A stretch of DNA of 64,000 bases from Zhongshania aliphaticivorans. GTDB taxonomy: Bacteria > Pseudomonadota > Gammaproteobacteria > Pseudomonadales > Spongiibacteraceae. Of the stretch, positions 20,888 through 30,328 are shown piece after piece. The DNA is taken from positions 90,772 to 154,771 of the forward strand of contig NZ_CACSIJ010000017.1 of NCBI RefSeq assembly GCF_902705855.1, read 5' to 3'. The stretch's first letter is position 1. The number at the start of each line of letters is the position of its first letter. Under the pieces are notes generated by a model. It searched no databases. It was not told the DNA's origin and was given only the letters and a program-made list of their open reading frames with translations. The position numbers and the translations under genes were made by a program.

Positions 20888-22471
20888 CTAGATTCGGATA
20901 CTATGCTTTAACCGCCGCCATCCCACCACAACTCCTAGTATAGACAAGCTAAGCCCGCCCAATGAAAGGCTGATAACGACGATGTCCCACAACGGACGTC
21001 GCTCCCATAGCCAAATATAATCCCATGAGTGCAAGCCGTTGTAGAGCCAGCGATACAGGCGATTTACTGTGGTGCTTTTATCTAATAGTTCACCGGTTAC
21101 TAAATTGATATGAAACCATGTACGATCGGCGTCGCTGTATTCAACCCGTAAAATTGGCAGAGGCTTGCCACCCCTTTCCGGATGGCGTGTGAAGTAGTAG
21201 CTGTCGTATTGTTCAAGAATGGTGTATCTCGTCACCGTCTCATTCGGCCGTAGCGTACTCGCCATCGTTTTTAATCGCGATAACTCAGGTGCTGGTAGCA
21301 CTTCTCCATTGCTATTAAGGCGCACCACTCTGCCATCCCTTTGCCAAGCTTGATACACAGCTTGAGTGTCGAAATGAATAAGCTCAACCGAGACGACTGA
21401 GTTAGGAAAATTTGGCGCAATTGCAGAAAAATCTTCCGGAACAAGCTCTCTAGTTACGCCGGTGAATTGTTGTTGCTGCCATATTGAGGCAGAGCGTGAT
21501 GGATTAAGCTTGCCTGGGTTCATCGAGAGCAAACCGCTGAAAATCCACAGCAGTGTTACTGTTCCAAATAGCACTCCGGTAATGTAGTGCCACCGCATTA
21601 TCCCACGATAGGGAATAGACGGTTTACCGGGTTTGGGCTTGCGCTTCCAGCGCAGCCAACCCATCCACAATCCGGTGAATGAAAGTACGACGCCAGCCGT
21701 TGACAGAATGTCTACCGCCCATGCCCACAGGTCCGGAAATTTCCGCAGTACTGTGGGATATAGCCAATGAGTCACCGCTGAAAAGTAATTCAGCACACGC
21801 TCAATTCTATGGCTGTCTCGGACCACTTCTCCGGTGGTCGATGACACATAGAGTTCAGTATGCTGGGAATCATTAAAAGCAAAGTGCAGTAAAGGCCGAT
21901 GAGCATTTAAAGATGATGACAAAGTCCATTGATCTGTTTGCGGGTTACCAATATAACGCGCCGTTATGGCTTTGCCGCTTCCACGAGCAAAGAACTCACT
22001 CGCAATACGCGCAGCTAAGTCTGGCTGTATCCTGTTGACCCGCTCTCCGGTATCAGCATAGACAGCACGTACTTGATCGCTACCGACTATATGGATGTAA
22101 TAAACCGGCCGGCCAAATAACATAGCCAGTCGTATCTTACTTGCGATAACCGGCGCCTTTGGATCAGCAGCCGCTTCGCAGCGAGTTTCCGAGGGCGTAG
22201 CCACACATTGATAGTCTTCTGCACTTAACTGCGCGACAGCGTCAGCGGCGCTGTACTTTGACGAGGAAAAATCCAAGGTCTGCTGCCCTGCGAACCGTTC
22301 ACTTAATGTTAGGTTCGGGTATTCCACATACATCATGAAAATACCGCTGATAAACCACGCACAAAAGAATAGGCATAGAATAACCCCCAACCAGCGATGT
22401 AATAAAAACAGCTGACGTTTCCACCACTTCCATTTCAGCACCTTTTTGCTATCGTGTATTACATTGCGCAT
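20888..22471 (-). CDS. PepSY-associated membrane protein (PiuB/FoxB-like)
   Basis: 527 aa inner-membrane protein with four main hydrophobic segments: near the N-terminus (WLGVILCLFFCAWFISGIFM), two central and one terminal (IVVISLSLGGLSLSILGVVVG). A large periplasmic PepSY-containing loop lies between. Relatives accompany TonB receptors and are thought to act as membrane reductases that free metal from imported chelates. It opens with the family start LFLLHRWLGV. Its ATG overlaps the last base of the receptor stop (TAATG), so both are one transcript downstream of the cobalamin riboswitch. A role in handling the receptor's ligand is inferred. Confidence 0.85.
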   Translation of the reverse strand: MRNVIHDSKKVLKWKWWKRQLFLLHRWLGVILCLFFCAWFISGIFMMYVEYPNLTLSERFAGQQTLDFSSSKYSAADAVAQLSAEDYQCVATPSETRCEAAADPKAPVIASKIRLAMLFGRPVYYIHIVGSDQVRAVYADTGERVNRIQPDLAARIASEFFARGSGKAITARYIGNPQTDQWTLSSSLNAHRPLLHFAFNDSQHTELYVSSTTGEVVRDSHRIERVLNYFSAVTHWLYPTVLRKFPDLWAWAVDILSTAGVVLSFTGLWMGWLRWKRKPKPGKPSIPYRGIMRWHYITGVLFGTVTLLWIFSGLLSMNPGKLNPSRSASIWQQQQFTGVTRELVPEDFSAIAPNFPNSVVSVELIHFDTQAVYQAWQRDGRVVRLNSNGEVLPAPELSRLKTMASTLRPNETVTRYTILEQYDSYYFTRHPERGGKPLPILRVEYSDADRTWFHINLVTGELLDKSTTVNRLYRWLYNGLHSWDYIWLWERRPLWDIVVISLSLGGLSLSILGVVVGWRRLKHSIRI

Positions 22472-24678
22472 TATTCAGCAAACCGGTAATGAACACCCAA
22501 CTCCGCACTGCGTGGGTCGGCTAATCGCTGGGTCAAACCACCTCCCGAAGCCCAAGATGCGTAAGTTTCATCGCTAAGATTTCGACCTCGTAGAGTGAAG
22601 GTATATTGCTGCCATTGGTAAGCAACACTTGCATCAACGGTGGTGTAGGAAGCTAGCTGAATTCCATTGTTGTTGTTTGCCTCGCGCTCCCCTACATGCC
22701 GCACGCCGCTATTAAATTTCCAGTTACCAAGTACTTTATTCACGTACAAGGCTGCCACCCACTCAGGAACATTCGTGGGAGTATTTCCAGTGCGAGAAAT
22801 AACTTCAGTGCCTAGATTTTCATTAAACTCATCAAACTCCGCTTTCCAGTTCCACGCCACGTTAGCATCCACGCGCCAGTCATTCGGGAGGCGTGACGAT
22901 GCCGCTAGTTCAATACCTTGAGATACTTGAGCACCTATCTGAGAGCTTATTCGTATACCATCAATAACATCAGAAGTTAAAATATCGTTCTTCTCAATAT
23001 CATAAAGCGCAATGGTTATATCTAGGCTGTCGTTCAGTAGACTAGCTTTTGTCCCGATTTCTATTTGCTCGCCTTTCTGTAAACTAAATTCATCTTTGCT
23101 AGCATCGAGACTGACTAACTGAGATACCGGCTGAGCAGCTCGGCTGTAACTCGCGTATATATTTAGTTCCGGCATTAGACTATAAACCGCCCCAACACGC
23201 CCAGTAACGGGGTAATAGGTTTTATTATATTTGTCTGCACCTGTATAAGATTTGCGCTCAACATCGATTGCGTCGTAACGCAGGCCGCCAATTAACTTTA
23301 GTTGGTCGCTAAAATCGAGCACGTTCTCAAAATAGACTGCTGTATTTTGGGTAATTATTTTGGCGGTCCTCTCCGCTTCCGCGTCAGGCCCATAGCCTCG
23401 GTCAATATTATGCAAACTCACACTGGATGGGTCTGGCGAATTGGGGTAACTCTGTCCGCTATTGCGATTTTGATTATTGAGATCGTATAGCGTGCCAATT
23501 ACGAACTGGTTCTCACGACCAAACAGATTACCCTTCCATCGAAAATCTAGTCGATTACCAATTTGCGTATCATCCCGGTAAATTAAGAAAAAACTACTTC
23601 TGTCCACCATATTGGTTTGGGGATTCCAAACCGTTTTCTCTGTGTTTCGCCAGTCAAGTTTCTGTGTCGCAAGATACAGCTCATTGCGAACTTCCCAATG
23701 GTCAGAAAGGCTAATTTCGCTAATGAATCTACCATACGCATTTTCGGCCTGGGCAAAATTATCCAAATTATTATAATTCTCGCGGCGTGTTCCCTTAGCA
23801 ATTCGTGGGTTAACCAGCCTGTCCGTACTGGTGTTGGCGGGCCGTATTTCTTGTTCACCGTCAATATTAATGACGGTGTCATACACTACTGGTGTGCCGT
23901 AGTAGCTTTTTACATCATCTTCAAAATAGCTAGCGCTAACGGTAAATCTCGCGGCATCATTCGCCCGCCATAATAAGCTTCCGCCGGCTGCATCGTAGAC
24001 TTCTTCACTACCGTGCACATATCCGCCGCTCTCGTTATGGGAAATATCAGCGCGATAATAAAGGTTCTTTACTGCTGTCGGGCCTCCTACGCCAATCGCT
24101 GTGCGGTAATTATCCCACACCCCTGCGCTCATCAAAGCCTCGCCGGAAAAAGCTTGAGTAGGCATTTTGCTAACATAATTTATAGCCCCGCCCACCGCGC
24201 CTTCGCCGTGAAGCAATGATGCGGGCCCCTTCAATACTTCGACCTGTTCGAACATAAAACTGTCAAGTGGGCGTGCAGACTGTGAATTGGTATTTTGGCG
24301 GACGCCATCGCGCAGAATCGTAATATCGTTACTGCTAAAACCGCGAGTTGAATAGCCTGGAATCGAACCAACACCGGTACCGCCCGTCATGCCCACTGCT
24401 GTTTCAACTGCTTCCATTGCCGTGCGGGCACCGTATTGTTGAATCATATTTTGGCTAATAACAGACACACTAGCAGGAAGGTCACGTAAGGAAATATCTA
24501 AGCGAGAACCCGTTCCAGATGACTCATCCAAGGCGAGATTTTTGCCATCTTGAATACCGGTAACCAGCATATGTTCGGTGACTTTTTGTTGATCACTGGC
24601 TGGTACTTCGTCTGCCATTACAAAGGAAAATTGCGTAGACACCACAGCAATAACAGGGGTAAGAATAAATAATTTCAT
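22471..24678 (-). CDS. TonB-dependent receptor, siderophore-receptor type, under a cobalamin riboswitch
   Basis: 735 aa outer-membrane beta-barrel with plug. The signal peptide is followed by a likely TonB box (EHMLVTG), then the plug (RDLPASVSVISQNMIQQYG, TRGFSSNDITILRDGVRQ, FEQVEVLKGPASLLHGEGAVGGAINYVSK). The barrel ends in PRSAELGVHYRFAE. There is no N-terminal signalling (STN) domain, unlike the four FecA-like receptors later in the window. It resembles FhuA-type siderophore receptors and is longer than BtuB. The untranslated leader carries a cobalamin riboswitch, which suggests a corrinoid or cobalt-related ligand. GAGG with 7-base spacing supports the ATG at 24678. Confidence 0.92.
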   Translation of the reverse strand: MKLFILTPVIAVVSTQFSFVMADEVPASDQQKVTEHMLVTGIQDGKNLALDESSGTGSRLDISLRDLPASVSVISQNMIQQYGARTAMEAVETAVGMTGGTGVGSIPGYSTRGFSSNDITILRDGVRQNTNSQSARPLDSFMFEQVEVLKGPASLLHGEGAVGGAINYVSKMPTQAFSGEALMSAGVWDNYRTAIGVGGPTAVKNLYYRADISHNESGGYVHGSEEVYDAAGGSLLWRANDAARFTVSASYFEDDVKSYYGTPVVYDTVINIDGEQEIRPANTSTDRLVNPRIAKGTRRENYNNLDNFAQAENAYGRFISEISLSDHWEVRNELYLATQKLDWRNTEKTVWNPQTNMVDRSSFFLIYRDDTQIGNRLDFRWKGNLFGRENQFVIGTLYDLNNQNRNSGQSYPNSPDPSSVSLHNIDRGYGPDAEAERTAKIITQNTAVYFENVLDFSDQLKLIGGLRYDAIDVERKSYTGADKYNKTYYPVTGRVGAVYSLMPELNIYASYSRAAQPVSQLVSLDASKDEFSLQKGEQIEIGTKASLLNDSLDITIALYDIEKNDILTSDVIDGIRISSQIGAQVSQGIELAASSRLPNDWRVDANVAWNWKAEFDEFNENLGTEVISRTGNTPTNVPEWVAALYVNKVLGNWKFNSGVRHVGEREANNNNGIQLASYTTVDASVAYQWQQYTFTLRGRNLSDETYASWASGGGLTQRLADPRSAELGVHYRFAE

Positions 24679-24823
24679 AGTAAATCCTCAAACGCCCAAC
24701 CCCGGGCGCATGAAAGTAAGAAAAGCACTGAACAACCGAACTAAGCGGCCTGTAATCAGACTTTCTAAAATTCCACAGAGGATAAATTGGCAGGACAAAT
24801 TGAAGTACAGCTACGCACTAGCA

Positions 24824-24881
24824 AGACCGGCGCCAACGCAACCACCCTCCGTGGTTCGTTTGCATAACAGCGGGCCGGTCT
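24824..24881 (-). promoter_or_regulatory. Possible expression platform of the riboswitch
   Basis: The B12-box bases AGACCGGC (24874-24881, minus strand) are perfectly complementary to GCCGGTCT (24824-24831, minus strand) further down the leader. A small hairpin ACCAC-ggagg-GTGGT (24841-24855) lies between. Mutually exclusive pairing of the B12 box is a plausible switch, with about 145 bases of leader then left before the start codon. Confidence 0.4.
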
Positions 24882-25074
24882 CCGGACTCATGAGCATTTA
24901 ACAAAACCGCCTTCCCATGCCTTAAAGCACAGTGGCAGAGTGGTTTTGTATTAGAGCCAAATCTAGTGGCTCGCTCATTTACCGTTGCGGGGGCAGTGTT
25001 GGGTTTGTTTCTGATCGAAATAGAAACACACCAACTTCCCGTTTAATCCCGAACCAGAAAGGTGTCAGGAACCC
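24853..25074 (-). ncRNA. Cobalamin (B12) riboswitch
   Basis: On the minus strand the conserved aptamer blocks appear in order. GGGAAGTTGGTG lies at 25029-25040 and GCCCCCGCAACGGTAA at 24979-24994. GCCACTGTGC lies at 24927-24936 and ATGGGAAGG at 24910-24918. The B12 box AGTCCGGAGACCGGC lies at 24874-24888. A closing P1 stem can pair GGTTC (25069-25073) with GAACC (24853-24857). It controls the receptor/PepSY operon downstream, where adenosylcobalamin would be expected to repress. Boundaries are estimated from the P1 stem. Confidence 0.93.
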
Positions 25075-25516
25075 GTTGTTTGGAATCTATTATCAGACTC
25101 CAGCAACGCGGCGAAATCTACAGTTTTTTAAATAACCAGTCAAATATACAGAGCACTTATCTCTGCGACAAATAGTCGCAGAGGGGAAGTTAAAGTTATT
25201 AGTGTGGAAATTAAATACGTGACTTGATGACAAACTATATAGGAATATTTCGCAGCTAAAGTGGTTAAATAAATAATTATTTCATCAACTTATAGTTATT
25301 AATATTGAAGACTTATGAATAAAAATAATCGAGGGAACTGCATCAAAATCCCCATAAAAACGATTTTTTATATCAGATATAATCTTGGAGCTTTAGCTTT
25401 GTAGAAGATCCAGAACCTATCTGGCGGTTGTAGTCCGTATGTTGGGTTGATGTGCGCAAAACCTAACTACAGCGTCTTCAGTGTCACTCTACTCCCCCCC
25501 CTGAGCACATCACAAT

Positions 25517-25562
25517 TTGCTTTCATTTCCTTTCTCAATATATAATGAGATCCATTCTCATT
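25517..25562 (+). promoter_or_regulatory. Sigma70-type promoter with overlapping Fur box, fecI cassette 1
   Basis: TTGCTT (25517-25522), 18-base spacer, TATAAT (25541-25546). The Fur box AATGAGATCCATTCTCATT (25544-25562) is a perfect 7-5-7 dyad overlapping the -10 element, so Fur-Fe(II) would block the promoter. Confidence 0.85.
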
Positions 25563-25592
25563 TAAGTTCATTCCACCCTTCAGGAACCGTAC

Positions 25593-26105
25593 GTGTCAGG
25601 CATCGAGTTAGCCCAACAGACTGAGATTTATAATCTGTACAGCAACCATCATCGGTGGCTGCATAATTGGCTGCGCTCGCGTCTAGGTTGTTCAGAAACG
25701 GCTGCCGATCTAGCTCAAGACACGTTTATTCGGATTCTGCAAAAAGATTATTTACCCCAACCGCAAAGTCCCCGCGCCTATCTCAGCAGTATCGCTCGTA
25801 ATCTTTTGGTCGATTTATACCGCCGCCGCAGTATTGAGCGCGCCTATGTCGATACCTTGGCGCTACAACCGGAGGCGGTGGATATATCGCCGGCGGCTCG
25901 GCACGAAATTATTGAAACACTGATGGAAATTGATCGCCTATTGGATGGCATGGGCGAGCGCCCTAGAGAAATTTTCCTTTTGGCACAAATAGACGGTTTG
26001 AGTTTTGTGGCTATTAGTCAGCAATTAGGTATCTCTGTTAACACCGTGCGCAAACACTTTATTCGTGCCATGAGCCAATGCCTGCTATTGCTTGAGGACG
26101 ACTAA
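25593..26105 (+). CDS. FecI-type ECF sigma factor (cassette 1)
   Basis: 170 aa iron-starvation sigma factor with region 2 (LYSNHHRWLHNWLRSRLGC, ADLAQDTFIRIL, SIARNLLVDLYRRRSIE) and region 4 (REIFLLAQIDGLSFVAISQQ, SVNTVRKHFIRAM). Start is GTG at 25593. The stop overlaps the fecR start (TAATG). It is a close paralogue of the sigma at 29813, with long near-identical stretches in DNA and protein. It should be silent until released by its FecR partner and then transcribe the receptor gene at 27166. A Fur box overlaps its promoter. Confidence 0.93.
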   Translation: MSGIELAQQTEIYNLYSNHHRWLHNWLRSRLGCSETAADLAQDTFIRILQKDYLPQPQSPRAYLSSIARNLLVDLYRRRSIERAYVDTLALQPEAVDISPAARHEIIETLMEIDRLLDGMGERPREIFLLAQIDGLSFVAISQQLGISVNTVRKHFIRAMSQCLLLLEDD

Positions 26106-27043
26106 TGACCAGTGTTAGCCCCGCCGTGATTGAAGCCGCCGCAACTTGGTATGTAGACTTACAAGACGCTGGCGCTGACGAATCTACCCACCGCGCTCAT
26201 GAGCAATGGCTACTTGCCCACCCTCTTCACCAGCAAGCGTGGGCTCGGGTAGATAAACTGCAACAGACTCTGAACCGAGTGGACGGCAATAGCAGCACCT
26301 TGCGTAATGCTAGACTGAGTCGCCGGCAATCTATCAAAGCACTCTCTCTATTATTAATGGCAGGTGGCACTGGCCTAGCTTGGCAACAGCAAGTGGGCTT
26401 TCAAAAACTTACCGCGCAATATCACACCAGCACTGGCGAGCAGCGCACTATCACCTTGGCAGATGGTGGTGAACTTGTACTCAATACCGATAGCCACGTT
26501 GATATCAACTACAGCAAAACCCAGCGTGAAGTCATACTGCACGGTGGCGAAATTTTGCTTACCACAGGCAAAGACGTAGCCGAGCGCCCGTTTTTCGTCC
26601 GCACCCGTCACGGTAGTATCCGCGCTTTGGGCACCCGCTTTTCTGTGCGAGATGACGACCAGCAAACTCGGGTAGATGTTTATCAGCACGCTGTAGAAAT
26701 CCAGCCAACCGCCGCGCCACATAGCTCCTCGCGAGTAGATGCAGGCCAGCGACTAGAATTTACCCAGCGGCAGGTTCATACACTTAAACCTGTACCCGCC
26801 AACAGTGATGCTTGGCGACAACAACTGTTAATTGTGAGCGACTGGCCCTTGGCGCAGTTTCTTGCAGAATTATCTCGCTACCGACCTGGTCGCTTGAGCT
26901 GTGAACATGCTGCGGCCGAACTACGAATTTCTGGTGCTTTTCACCTCAAGGATACCAGCGCTGTGCTGGACAATCTGGCCAATACCCTGCCCGTGCAAAT
27001 TCACTACTTCACCCGCTACTGGGTAAAAGTTGATTTAGCTTAA
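26105..27043 (+). CDS. FecR-type anti-sigma / signal transducer (cassette 1)
   Basis: 312 aa inner-membrane regulator. A cytoplasmic sigma-binding domain (AAATWYVDLQDAG ... HQQAWARVDKL) is followed by a twin-arginine-preceded membrane segment (SRRQSIKALSLLLMAGG, about 75-92). The periplasmic FecR domain (GEQRTITLADGGELVLNTDS, ALGTRFSVRDD) and a C-terminal receptor-contacting STN-like region (LSRYRPGRLSCEH) complete it. It senses the loaded receptor through the latter's N-terminal signalling domain and controls the sigma factor encoded just upstream. Its start is shared with the fecI stop. Confidence 0.92.
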   Translation: MTSVSPAVIEAAATWYVDLQDAGADESTHRAHEQWLLAHPLHQQAWARVDKLQQTLNRVDGNSSTLRNARLSRRQSIKALSLLLMAGGTGLAWQQQVGFQKLTAQYHTSTGEQRTITLADGGELVLNTDSHVDINYSKTQREVILHGGEILLTTGKDVAERPFFVRTRHGSIRALGTRFSVRDDDQQTRVDVYQHAVEIQPTAAPHSSSRVDAGQRLEFTQRQVHTLKPVPANSDAWRQQLLIVSDWPLAQFLAELSRYRPGRLSCEHAAAELRISGAFHLKDTSAVLDNLANTLPVQIHYFTRYWVKVDLA

Positions 27044-27165
27044 GCGGCCGACCCAAGTGAATTAAAATTATTTTTGCTCAAGGGGTTGTTGATTTTGATT
27101 CTCATTCGACTTGATACATAGAAGCGTTTTTCGAGCGCATAAAATGACCAAGAGGAATTGAGTTA

Positions 27166-29544
27166 ATGAAGCCAACCCCCGCTGCGCTAGCGCTGAGTAT
27201 TACTCTGCTACTGCCCGCTGTAACCCTACCTCAAATTACACTAGCGCAAACGAACGTATCACCCAGCCACATTAAGGCACTGCAAACAGTGTCACTCTCT
27301 ATCCCCGCCGGCTCACTCGAAGCGGCGCTTGTGCAATTTTCCACACAAACTGGCACCACTGTTTCATTTACGCCAGATGTAGTGAGGGGTCAAAAAAGCA
27401 GCGGTTTGAGCGGCGACTTTAACGCTAGCGACGCGCTTAATCGACTGCTGGCAGGAAGCAGTTTACAAGCTCAGGCGCTGTCGAATGGCAGCTATTCCGT
27501 GGTGCAGGTGGAAGTAAATATGTTGCCAGCGGTAAAAGTAAGTGCCGATGCCGCGCCCAATTCCACCCCCCAGAGTCCTTTAGCCTATTTGAATAAAAGC
27601 AATTCTTCCGGTGCACTTGGCAACAAACCAATACTTGATACTCCATTTTCCATCACTGTTGTCGACAACAATGAAATAAATCAACGCGGCGCCAAATCGA
27701 TTGGCCAAATTTTCTTCAACGATCCCTCGGTATATACACCAACCCCTTCTTTTAATACTGATTGGTGGGGCACTCAAATCCGTGGACTTGGGGTCCGCAA
27801 TTACTATATTGACGGTATTCCATTGATGTTGAACTGGGGCGGAGACTTTCCCACTGAGGTGATAGACAGCGTATCAGCACTCAAGGGGCTGACTGGCTTC
27901 ATGTACGGGTTTGGAACCCCTGGTGGCGCGCTGAGTTACCAGTTAAAACGCCCGACCACAATTCCGGAAACCTCCGTGCTCATCGGTTACCGTAATCCGC
28001 AGTTATTTACTGCCCATGTGGATACGAGTCAAAACCTAGGTAACAACTTCGCCTTGCGCGCGAATTTCGCAACGGAGCAAGGTACCGCCTACAACGCCAG
28101 TGAGATTGATCGTAGCGTGGCATCGCTTGCCTTGGATAAGCAGTTCGGCACGTCGCTGATGTGGCAAACTACACTAATTTATGAAGACAGCAAAAACACA
28201 GGAGAGCCCTTCCAGCTTTATCTAGACGCTTATGATGTTGCTGGCAGCGGTGACCGCTTGCCAACCGTGACCTACAACTACGACAACATCAACGTCGACA
28301 ACGCCTACTACAAGACCGAAACACTACTAGCTTCCACAGGTGTTGAATGGCAGATTAGCGATCAATGGATGTTGAGCTATCAGCTCGGTTTTTCGCGTAA
28401 GGATCATCGCTCGAATAAAGCGTTTGCAGACCTTCTGAACTCAGAGGGCGACTACAGTGGGGCAATCTATAATTTCGCCGGCCAGCTGAATACGCTCTTC
28501 ACCCAAGCAATCCTCGAAGGCTCATTATCAGCGTTTGGAGTGAAGCATGAAATCGTAGGCGGTCTGGGCTTGCAACGAAACAAAACCCAGTACAGTAACT
28601 TCAACTACAGATCGGATGAATTCATGGGTAACATCTATGAATCTCAGCGATACTTGGTACACCATACGCCAGATTTCTCTCTCAATCCTGCAAGCCCTGA
28701 GATTGTTCAGCGGAACGTTTTTGTTAGCGACACAATTCACTTTGACGAGCGTTGGCAGGCGATTGCTGGCTTGCGCTTCACCGACTACCACAATAAATCT
28801 GATTACCGAACTCGAGAACTCAGCCCGACACTAGCTTTGACCTACAAACCTGATCCGCAAACCAGCCTCTATATTAGTTATGTTGAGGGGCTTGAGCCTG
28901 GCAGTCGTGTGGCTGACCGCTATACCAATGCCGGTGAAGTGTTGGATGCAACCGTTTCCAAGCAAACCGAAATTGGCTTCAAGCGCCAAGTAGATGATTG
29001 GGACTATAGCGGAGCAATATTCAGTATCGATCGCGCCAATCAAATGGACGTAGTTAGAGGTAATGATCTTTATCGCACGCAAGATGGCCTGGTCCAATAC
29101 CAAGGAGCCGAATTGTCGACCGCCTACCAAGTTACCGACAGCCTGAATTTGGGGCTGGGTGCCATCTATCTCGACGCCACGATAGACAAAGTATCCGCAG
29201 CCAATGCCATCGTTGAAGGAAACACGCCAGGTAACGCACCCAAATTGCAGATCGTTGCTAATGCACACTACAACATACCGAGCATACCAAGCCTCTCAAT
29301 GCACGGCGCGGTTCGTTACTTTGACGACACCTACACAAGTGACAACAACCTATTGACGGTACCTAATCGTACGGTGGTCAACACTGGCTTTAGCTACGAT
29401 TTCGATATGCAAAATCACATCTGGACTCTTGTCGGCAACATCAACAACCTTTTTAACGAGAAGTACTGGGCAAGCGGCGGATATACAGCCGCCAATGTCG
29501 GCGAGGAACGCAATATTTCATTTACTCTTAAAGCACAATTCTAA
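27166..29544 (+). CDS. FecA-like TonB-dependent siderophore receptor with signalling domain (cassette 1)
   Basis: 792 aa outer-membrane receptor. The signal peptide ends ITLAQT. An STN signalling domain follows (about 40-115: LSIPAGSLEAALVQFSTQTG ... ALNRLLAGSSLQ). The plug includes ILDTPFSITVVDNNEINQRG and VSALKGLTGFMYGFGTPGGA. The barrel ends with SFTLKAQF, finishing in the aromatic residue typical of barrels. RBS AGAGGAA precedes the ATG. Control is expected through the adjacent FecI/FecR pair; a half Fur site (GATTCTCATT, around 27097-27106) lies in the gap after fecR. Ligand unknown, probably a ferric siderophore. Confidence 0.92.
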   Translation: MKPTPAALALSITLLLPAVTLPQITLAQTNVSPSHIKALQTVSLSIPAGSLEAALVQFSTQTGTTVSFTPDVVRGQKSSGLSGDFNASDALNRLLAGSSLQAQALSNGSYSVVQVEVNMLPAVKVSADAAPNSTPQSPLAYLNKSNSSGALGNKPILDTPFSITVVDNNEINQRGAKSIGQIFFNDPSVYTPTPSFNTDWWGTQIRGLGVRNYYIDGIPLMLNWGGDFPTEVIDSVSALKGLTGFMYGFGTPGGALSYQLKRPTTIPETSVLIGYRNPQLFTAHVDTSQNLGNNFALRANFATEQGTAYNASEIDRSVASLALDKQFGTSLMWQTTLIYEDSKNTGEPFQLYLDAYDVAGSGDRLPTVTYNYDNINVDNAYYKTETLLASTGVEWQISDQWMLSYQLGFSRKDHRSNKAFADLLNSEGDYSGAIYNFAGQLNTLFTQAILEGSLSAFGVKHEIVGGLGLQRNKTQYSNFNYRSDEFMGNIYESQRYLVHHTPDFSLNPASPEIVQRNVFVSDTIHFDERWQAIAGLRFTDYHNKSDYRTRELSPTLALTYKPDPQTSLYISYVEGLEPGSRVADRYTNAGEVLDATVSKQTEIGFKRQVDDWDYSGAIFSIDRANQMDVVRGNDLYRTQDGLVQYQGAELSTAYQVTDSLNLGLGAIYLDATIDKVSAANAIVEGNTPGNAPKLQIVANAHYNIPSIPSLSMHGAVRYFDDTYTSDNNLLTVPNRTVVNTGFSYDFDMQNHIWTLVGNINNLFNEKYWASGGYTAANVGEERNISFTLKAQF

Positions 29545-29615
29545 ACTCTGTCGCTTGGTAGTACGACGGCTAGCCTTCTAACTGTACCGCAAAGAAAGGT
29601 TGCCGAACTAAACAG

Positions 29616-29651
29616 TCGCGATACCCAATGGAAGTAAGTTGAGTATCGCGA
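29616..29651. terminator. Hairpin after receptor 1 (possible terminator)
   Basis: TCGCGATAC...GTATCGCGA, a perfect 9-base stem with an 18-base loop, about 70 bases after the receptor stop. There is no T-run, so rho-independent function is uncertain. Confidence 0.4.
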
Positions 29652-29736
29652 ATACTTAAAGTTGTTGATATTTGCCCCTCCTCTACATCCAGACTTTTGA
29701 GCAAATCCCACTAAATCGCTCGTTGCTGACAATCAG

Positions 29737-29782
29737 TTGCATTTACATCCGCACCTACAATACAATGAGATCGATTCTCATT
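29737..29782 (+). promoter_or_regulatory. Promoter with overlapping Fur box, fecI cassette 2
   Basis: TTGCAT (29737-29742), 18-base spacer, TACAAT (29761-29766). The Fur box AATGAGATCGATTCTCATT (29764-29782) overlaps the -10. The arrangement and sequence closely match those of cassette 1. Confidence 0.85.
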
Positions 29783-29812
29783 TGCGATAAATAACCTCTT
29801 CAGGAATATAAC

Positions 29813-30322
29813 GTGTCAGGTAGCGAGTTAGCTCACACAAGTGATATCCAGCATTTGTACAGCAACCATCACGGTTGGCTGCGGGGCTGGCTGCGCTCGC
29901 GGCTAGGTTGTTCAGAGACAGCCGCTGATCTTACCCAAGACACCTTTGTTAAGGTGTTATTGCGAGATACCAGCACAACGTCTATTCGTGAACCCCGTGC
30001 CTACCTCACACATATCGCCCGATCGCTGATGATTAATCATTGGCGTCGTCGAGACATCGAACAGGCCTATTTGCAGGCACTGATGATATTACCGGAGCCG
30101 GAATCGCCTTCGCCAGAGCATCAAGAACTGATACTTGAAACCCTTTATGAGATTGATGCGGCACTCGACTGTTTGCCCAGCGACGTTAGGCAGGCGTTTT
30201 TATTAGCACAACTGGAAGGCATGAAGTATCGCGATATTGCTGTCCGTCTAGCGGTGTCTGAAATCACCATTAAGCGATACATCAAGCGCGCACTGGTTCA
30301 ATGCATGCTGGTCATGGAGTAA
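29813..30322 (+). CDS. FecI-type ECF sigma factor (cassette 2)
   Basis: 169 aa, GTG start at 29813. Region 2 is nearly identical to cassette 1 (LYSNHHGWLRGWLRSRLGC, ADLTQDTFVKVL), region 4 more diverged (RQAFLLAQLEGMKYRDIAVR, SEITIKRYIKRAL). The concentration of difference in region 4, which contacts the -35 element, suggests paralogues that have shifted promoter choice. It precedes its fecR by 6 bases. Promoter under Fur control by position of the box. Confidence 0.93.
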   Translation: MSGSELAHTSDIQHLYSNHHGWLRGWLRSRLGCSETAADLTQDTFVKVLLRDTSTTSIREPRAYLTHIARSLMINHWRRRDIEQAYLQALMILPEPESPSPEHQELILETLYEIDAALDCLPSDVRQAFLLAQLEGMKYRDIAVRLAVSEITIKRYIKRALVQCMLVME

Positions 30323-30328
30323 GCGGCG

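Larger units (their letters stand above)
24679..25592. other. Intergenic/leader region between receptor operon and first FecI cassette
   Basis: No gene is seen. It contains the receptor leader (24679-24852), the cobalamin riboswitch (24853-25074), a perfect hairpin CTCTGCGAC-aaata-GTCGCAGAG (25161-25183) of unknown role, an AT-rich stretch where the minus-strand promoter probably lies, and the Fur-controlled promoter of the first fecI (25517-25562). Confidence 0.6.
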
